NCBI RefSeq assembly: GCF_020360975.1
Contig: NW_025408684.1
Coordinates: forward strand, 372,001 to 436,000
DNA: 64,000 nt
Direction: 5' to 3'
Source: Hirsutella rhossiliensis
Taxonomy: Eukaryota; Ascomycota; Sordariomycetes; Hypocreales; Ophiocordycipitaceae
Position 1 is the stretch's first letter; every line of letters starts with the position of its first letter. The notes beneath the pieces were generated by a model that saw nothing but the letters and a program-made list of their open reading frames with translations, was not told where the DNA came from and did not search any database. A program made the position numbers and the translations under genes. Shown here piece after piece: positions 58,326 to 64,000 of this stretch.

Positions 58326-58992
58326 ATGGAATCAGCAGTCCAACGGAGCGCTCCTGGCGGCGGCGCTTATTTTGCATCCCACCTCTTGGCACTCCCCCCC
58401 CGTCTTCCTCAACTCCCCAGATGTGTCGTCTGTTCAGCTTTGTATGAGGAAGCGTGTGTGGCCTTGGGGAGGTTCAACAGCTGGCTGGAATGATAGGGCA
58501 GCATTGTGTGTTGGATGCGGGCTTAGGAAACGGGCGTTACGGAAGAGGACAGGGAATAGATAGTAAACAATGCATGGCTTCATAGAAAAGCCACTTGTTG
58601 GACACCATCTGCCAATGCAGCACCAGTGCCAGAGACTCCGTAAGACGGGGGAGCTTGGGCGTGGTCATACAATTTCAAGCGTCGACTCGCGTATAGGCAT
58701 GCAAGGACAGGTGGTTTAGCCTCGGTGACGTCGGCCTTGGAAGCCAAGGCGGTTTAGTTTCGTGTCTCGTATTCAAATCAAGGTGCCCTCTATAGAACGA
58801 CCAAAACGTGTACCCGACAGAGTGAAGCAATGCAAGTCTCCAAAACGCCGTTGGATGCTGTTCGTGTTTGTACCCCCCTGAGCACCGCAGAAGCAATGTC
58901 CTTGACACGCCTCGCTAGTTTTGTCGATGCAGATGCCGAACCCCAGCCCATGTCCACCCCCCTTCTTCCGTCACCGCAGGCGCGGCGACTCG
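58326..58992. other. Convergent 3' intergenic region
   Basis: 0.67 kb between two convergent stop codons; no gene or repeat recognised. Confidence 0.5.
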
Positions 58993-60998
58993 CTACTTTG
59001 GTTGAATATCGGTTGCGTTGTAGGACACGCCCTGCTTATTCCTTCTGCTCAGCAAGGGGGCAGCGGCGTCGGCCTCGTCGTCCGAGACGTCCGGGACGGC
59101 GGGTGCGCTAGGCAAGACGCCGTCACTGCTGCCGTAGCGCAAGGATTCGGCGGCGGCGGCGTCGTCGGGGCACGGGTCGGCCGAGATGGTGGGGCCGTCG
59201 CCGTCGCGGATGAAGAAGCCGGGGACGGCGCCGGCGGCGGAGGCGAGGGCGAGGAAGAAGTAGGCCGAAACCATGTAGCCATGCCTGGCGCCCCAGGAGA
59301 AGGCGAGGCCGGTCGAGGCCGGGCCGATGGCGCGGGCGAAGCCGCTAAACGAGGTGCCGAGGCCGTTGACAGTGCCGAGGACGTGCGTCGAGGCGCACGA
59401 GTTTGTAAGGAGGATGGTGATGCAGGGAAATGCAACGATGGTGACGAAGCCCTTGATCATGAGGACAATGATGACGGCGGCGAGGCGGGTGCCCTCGGTA
59501 GGGAAGAGGGAGGTGTAAGGCGTGATCATGTAGACGAAGGGGATGACAACGGCTATCTCGACGTCAGCTAGGCATGCTTGGATGAGAAGGGAGAGGGGGG
59601 ACGCACAGCAGACGTGCCAGCACCGCAAAACGCCGAAGCGCTTGACCAAGGACGGATAGAGGAGAAATTGGATGACGCCGCAGGTGATGCCGTAGATGGC
59701 GAAGATGGATCCGATCTTGCTAGACTCCAACCCGAATCCGCCGTTGAAGTAGAAGGGGAGCCGGGTGTTTTCGGGAGTGTGCTCCATGACGGGGTAGTTG
59801 AGGAAGACGGTCATGTTCTGGTCAAAGGCGACCGAGTGCAGCGACAATATCGTGTAGGTGCCGAGGTTGATGACCGTCTGGCGCGTGAGCGCCTCTCTCA
59901 TGTTGGGCGACGTGCTCGGAGGCGCCGGCTTCTTGGGGGACTGGTCCGGCGTGGTGGCCTCGTCGTCGGCGCAGGATCCCGGGCCGAGGTGGGGGCGGGG
60001 CGGCTTCCGGCGCACGGCGCGGGTGAGGCGACTGCCGAGCACAAGGCCCCAGTCCCGCTGATCACGCTTGGCCGGCAGCGATTCCTGGTCATCTCCCCCC
60101 CTCCGGTTAGGCTCGGACGAACGGGAGGGGTTGCAAGGCATTCAGGCGGCAGGCACGTACCTTGAGGAAGAGAAAGGCGGTGGTGGCCGAGGTAAGGAAG
60201 AAGACGGTGGCGACGAGGTTGGGCAGGGCGTAGGGAAAGCGCTTGAAGAAGTCGATGTGGCCAAACAGGTCAGGATACTGGCGGGCGGGCTGTGCGAGGA
60301 AGCCGCCGAAGGCCGGGCCGAGGACGGCGCCGAGGGACCAGACGAGGGGCATGATGGAAAAGGCGCGGGGGCGCAGCTCCTTTTCGGGGACGATCTCGGC
60401 GACAATGGTTCTGATGATGGCGACTGCAAGGTTCATCGTCAGCCGCCGCCGTGCGGAAGAAGAAAAGAGAGTAAGAAGTCACCGTTTCCGTTGCCGGCAC
60501 CCTGGATGGCGCGGGCGGCCATGGCCATGGGAAGGCTGGTGGAGACGCCCCAGACGAGGAAGCAGACCATGGTGCTCATGAGGCCACACAGGAGAATAGG
60601 CTTCCTGCCGTAGCGGTCCGAGGCGCGGCCCCAGGGCAGGGCGGCGAGGCCCTGGGAGACGGCGAAGATGGCCGTCGTCATGCCGGCCCACTTGGCGACT
60701 TCTTCCTGGGGGACGCCAAAGTCGCGAATCATCTCGGGCAGGTAGGGGTAGATGGAGGTGTAGGCCAGGGGCTCGGCGAGCCTGGCAACGACTGTTGGGC
60801 GGGTTCGTCAGCAGTTGTCGCCGTGCTGGGGGGAGACGGAGTGGGCAGCACAGTGGGCAGCACAGAGGTCCGAGGCCCTCTCAGCCGAGGTGGTCGGCCT
60901 GTAACCCGGGCGACGTGCACGGCATTGGTCTTACCGAGGATGGCGAGCTGCTGGACGGGCAGCTTGGGCCGTGGCCGTGACTGCGCGGCCTCAGTCAT
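58993..60998 (-). CDS. Major facilitator superfamily transporter (DHA1-like)
   Basis: Five minus-strand exons: 60998-60935, 60791-60483, 60423-60161, 60084-59607 and 59552-58993. Introns are 143, 59, 76 and 54 nt with GT-AG ends and CTAAC/CTGAC branches; all phases agree, 557 aa. It opens MTEAAQ…LPVQQLAIL-VVARLAEPLAYTSIYPYLPEM (helix 1). MFS motif A (GRASDRYGRK, residues 76-85) lies between helices 2 and 3, followed by AIQGAGNGN and VAEIVPEKELRPRAFSIMPLVWSLGAVLGPAFGGFLA (helices 4-5). A long hydrophilic central loop (KRDQRDWGL…DQSPKKP) precedes the second six-helix half, and an acidic tail ends ATDIQPK. Related fungal proteins are plasma-membrane or vacuolar proton antiporters; the substrate cannot be told from sequence. 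The last intron's splice choice is supported by restoring CSVVIPFVYMITPY. Confidence 0.9.
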
Positions 60999-62371
60999 GG
61001 TGGACGCGGTCGCTGATCCCGGGGAGGAAAAGAAGAAGAAGACGGAGGAGGAGGTGGCGAGCCGGATACTCGCGCCACTCCGGGGAGTCGGAGGGCCGGG
61101 AGTCGCGTCGGACGGCGGCTGGACGCAGACGGGCAATTGGGGACGCGGGAGGAGGGGGACGCGGGAGGAGGAGGATGCGGTTGGAAAAGAAGCCCTTGAC
61201 GATGATTACACTTGTAGCGAAGGGGGGGGGGCGAGAATGGAAGGAAAGGGGGGGGGGTTCTTCTTGCTCCGTACTTCGGCCCATCACCACCTAATAAGAG
61301 ATCAGAGAAACCGCCCAATGCTGGTTAGTACAGCGGATGTCGGCAAAGGCGATGCGCTGCAGGGCCGCCGAGCCAATGATGGATGGCGGCCTATTTTAGC
61401 GCCGTACCGCATGACTCCAGAGATGTCTTGCCCTGTAGCAGCCGGTTCTTGGCCTGTAGCCCTGTACCACGGGGCGCTGGGAATAGGCCGGGCGGTGCAA
61501 TGGGCCTCATGTACTATGTACTGGGCCGTTGCCGCTACAGCCGTTGTGAGCACTGTCCGAGTTCAGCGCGAGTCGTGGTCGAGAGATGCGGCTCGGGGGG
61601 GCAAGGATCCGCGTCTGGGCTGCGAGTCGACAGGTGCCGAGGACCCGCTCCACCTGATCATGCGACGGAAGTGTTCAACGGCACACGGGCCTCCGATTAC
61701 CGACATCTGGATGTGGGGGCTTTCGGTCCTGGCCCCGGGCCAACCCCGGACGACACGGAGCCGGTCACCGTGCCGGGCTTTGCCGCGTACAGTACATAGC
61801 ATGCCTTGGCCAGCAGCACCGTCATCGGCCTCCCGGTCTGCGGATCCTTGTCCCTTGTATGCGGGCGTGATGCTGGATCCATCATTCCACGGGCTTCAGG
61901 GTGGCGGAGGGAGATGCAGCTGCCAAATCCGAGGCATCTGCCCGCATTGCGCAGCTTCTCCAGCCGAGCCCTCTGTTCGCTCTCGCTCAATCTCGGCGGG
62001 CGAGTGTGTGTAAGTACTGATGCGCAGTACCTGTACCAGTACCTGTGCTGTAGGTGTGTGAGTGGGAGCACACATGTATCCCGAACTGAGTCGCTACCCG
62101 CCGTCGGGTGAAGCAAGACGCCGCCCGGAGAGGTACCCGGGAGTGGAGGGGTACCTTGACGGCAATACGGCAGCGGCATGGGGCAGACGGGTAGAAGCGG
62201 GCCCACTCGCCTCCGTGTCACATGATGGACGACTCGACGTAACCTCAACCCTGTTGCTCCCTTTGCTCCCTCGTCTCCTGCCTTTCATCACCCTCTTTCA
62301 ATAAACACCGCTTTTTCCTCTGGAGCTTCAAGGCTCTTCGCTCCGTCGACTCCGGGCCATCGATACGAGCC
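60999..62371. other. Divergent promoter region of MFS and GCPII-like genes
   Basis: 1.37 kb. It contains poly-G/poly-A runs just upstream of the MFS start and repeated GTACCTGT/GTACC words near 62025-62050. A 396-codon open frame at 60823-62013 (+) crosses the MFS first intron and exon 1 and has no protein-like character. Confidence 0.5.
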
Positions 62372-64000
62372 ATGATGAGCCGCCGCTCCGAAAGGACGCC
62401 CCTCCTCCAGACCGTCCGTGTCGGCCCTCACCGGAACCGCTATCCGCACAACACCCGCCGCCGCTTCTGCACCATCGCCTGCGCCTCGCTGCTCATCTGC
62501 GGCTTCGTTTCCTTCCTCACCCACGTCTTCTTCATCTGGCCTCATCACCATCATCACGCGCCCCATAGCCGCTATTCCCTCTCGGGACGCGGCGGCAACA
62601 AAGTCAGCCACGAAAGGCTCCGCGACATCCTGCTTGCCACTCCCTCGGCAGAGCACGCAAAGGAATGGAGTCGCTACTACACCTCGGGCCCGCACCTGGC
62701 TGGCAAGAACTATTCGCAGGCCGAGTGGACCATGAATAAGTGGCAGGGCTGGGGCATCCAGTCTAGCATCGTCCCCTACGACGTCTACATCAACTATCCC
62801 GTCGACCACAGCCTTTCCTTGCTCAAGCAGTCTGACAAGTCCGATTCCTGGGACCTTGCCTTTGAGGCTTCCCTGGCGGAAGACGTCTTGGAAGAGGATC
62901 CGACCACGGCTCTCGACACCGCCATCCCCACTTTCCACGGCTACTCGGCCAGCGGAAATGCCACGGCCCCCTTTGTCTACGTGAATTACGGCACCTATAG
63001 CGACTTTGAAGACCTGGTTAGCGCCGGCGTCGACCTCAAGGGCAAGATTGCCGTTGCCCGGTATGGTCGTGTTTTTCGCGGCCTCAAGGTCAAGCGCGCC
63101 CACGAAATGGGCATGGTGGCCGTTCTCATCTACAGCGACCCCGGCGAGGATGGCGACATGACCGACGAGGGCGGATATGACTACTACCCCAAGGGCCCCG
63201 CCCGGAATCCAAGCAGCGTGCAGCGTGGGAGCGTTCAATACCTTAGCGTGCGCCCCGGTGATCCGTGAGGTCCCCGAGCTGCAGCTAGCCATGCCTGCAT
63301 GGTGATTGTTTATTGCTGACCAAATCCGCGGCAGAACCACCCCTGGCTATCCTTCCAAGCCGGGCGCTCCTCGTGCACCGCCGCATGATTCGACGCCCCC
63401 CATTCCCTCCATCCCCATCTCCTATGCCGACGCCATCCCTATCCTCAAAGCTCTCAATGGCCACGGACTCCAGGCGGCTGAGCTGGGCGCGAGCTGGTCA
63501 AGGAATCTCGGTCTTGGGTACAAGGGCGTTGATTACAGCATCGGCCCGTCGCCCGAAACCGTAGTCCTCAATCTGACCAACGAGCAGAGCTACACGACGA
63601 CTCCCCTGTGGGACGTCATTGGCGTCGTCAACGGCACCATTCCAAACGAGGTCATTGTTGTCGGCAATCATCGAGATGCGTGGATTGCTGGCGGAGCCGC
63701 CGACCCAAACAGCGGCTCGGCCATCCTCAACGAAGTTATTCGAGGCGTCGGCAAGGCCCTCGAGGCTGGCTGGAAGCCACTGCGCACCATTGTCTTTGCC
63801 AGCTGGGACGGCGAGGAGTACGGCCTCATTGGCAGCACCGAATGGGTCGAAGAGTACATCCCCTGGCTCTCCGAGGCCAACGTCGCCTACATCAACGTCG
63901 ACGTCGGCGCCGCCGGGCCCGTCTTCAAGACCGCTGCGGCGCCGCTGCTTCACCAAGTCCTCCGAGACGCCACAAACCTGGTCCCGTCTCCCAACCAGAC
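62372..64000 (+). CDS. Glutamate carboxypeptidase II-like M28 peptidase (5' part)
   Basis: Exon 1 62372-63264; intron 63265-63334 (GTGAGG…GGCAG, CTGAC branch); exon 2 from 63335 past the window end. It is a type II membrane protein: cytosolic MMSRRSERTPLLQ…, a helix at about residues 33-57 (FCTIACASLLICGFVSFLT), then a lumenal or extracellular part. A protease-associated domain follows (NYGTYSDFEDLVSAGVDLKGKIAVARYG). The co-catalytic zinc peptidase domain has His 410 (GNHRDAW), Asp 421 (DPNSGSA) and Glu458-Glu459 (WDGEEYG). This is the PSMA/NAALADase/transferrin-receptor architecture, and the zinc ligands argue for a working peptidase rather than a receptor. It would trim acidic or other peptides in the secretory or vacuolar compartment. 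Remaining ligands and the dimerisation domain lie beyond the edge. Confidence 0.92.

Noticed and set aside
60823..62013. 396-codon plus-strand open frame
   Set aside because: Overlaps exon 1, intron 1 and the promoter of the MFS gene on the other strand. Low complexity and no motif; a GC-rich shadow frame.
1..64000. tRNA, rRNA or CRISPR arrays
   Set aside because: No T-arm GTTCGA-type box paired with an A box was noticed, no rRNA-like sequence, and no regularly spaced identical repeats; CRISPR is not expected in a fungus.

Overview
The window looks like a Pezizomycotina (filamentous ascomycete) chromosome, probably Hypocreales-like. The right half has GC-rich genes with short 50-150 nt introns and CTNAC-type branch sites. 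The left 26.6 kb carries a textbook RIP (repeat-induced point mutation) signature: CpA/TpG is almost gone, CpG is kept, and every old reading frame is full of TAA/TAG. The species assignment is inference only.

1-26.65 kb is a nested, RIP-destroyed transposon block. It holds a Ty3/Gypsy pol fragment (+), a full-length Gypsy element (-) with ~258 bp LTRs at 1306-1564 and 8857-9114, a full-length Copia element (-) with 480 bp LTRs at 9476-9955 and 15319-15798, a Gypsy gag fragment (-), and a Tad1-like LINE (+) split by a ~2.9 kb non-autonomous LTR element (18.88-21.75 kb). The families can still be named from decayed motifs: reverse-transcriptase YVDD-type boxes, zinc knuckles whose Cys/His codons became Tyr, and a LINE endonuclease and RNase H.

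26.65-33.2 kb is a relic of a highly reducing polyketide synthase. Only C-methyltransferase, enoylreductase and ketoreductase remain; KS-AT-DH is missing on the left and ACP on the right. A 3,334 bp Crypton-like tyrosine-recombinase element (29601-32934), with an Ndc10/CBF3-like region, a GCR1_C domain, 12 bp terminal inverted repeats and GGTAATC arrays, sits inside the KR. Joining its two flanks keeps the PKS frame.

33-46.5 kb is a gene-poor accessory stretch. It has a 74-aa secreted cysteine-rich peptide (35.3 kb), a secreted DUF4360 protein (37.0-37.8 kb), a frameshifted EBP/EXPERA sterol-isomerase-like relic (41.1-41.8 kb), a pogo/Fot1-type DNA transposon with perfect 44 bp inverted repeats and a TA duplication but a broken transposase (43.0-44.9 kb), and a weak relic at 45.3-45.95 kb.

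46.7-64 kb is ordinary conserved chromosome: a small Gly/Ser/Tyr-rich protein, an 820-aa protein with two C-terminal membrane helices, an F-box protein, a SprT-like zinc metalloprotein, an MFS transporter, and the 5' two-thirds or so of a glutamate carboxypeptidase II-like M28 peptidase that runs off the right edge. These are housekeeping or hypothetical genes with no evident shared pathway. The window therefore crosses from a RIPed transposon island, through a decaying accessory zone, into core sequence.
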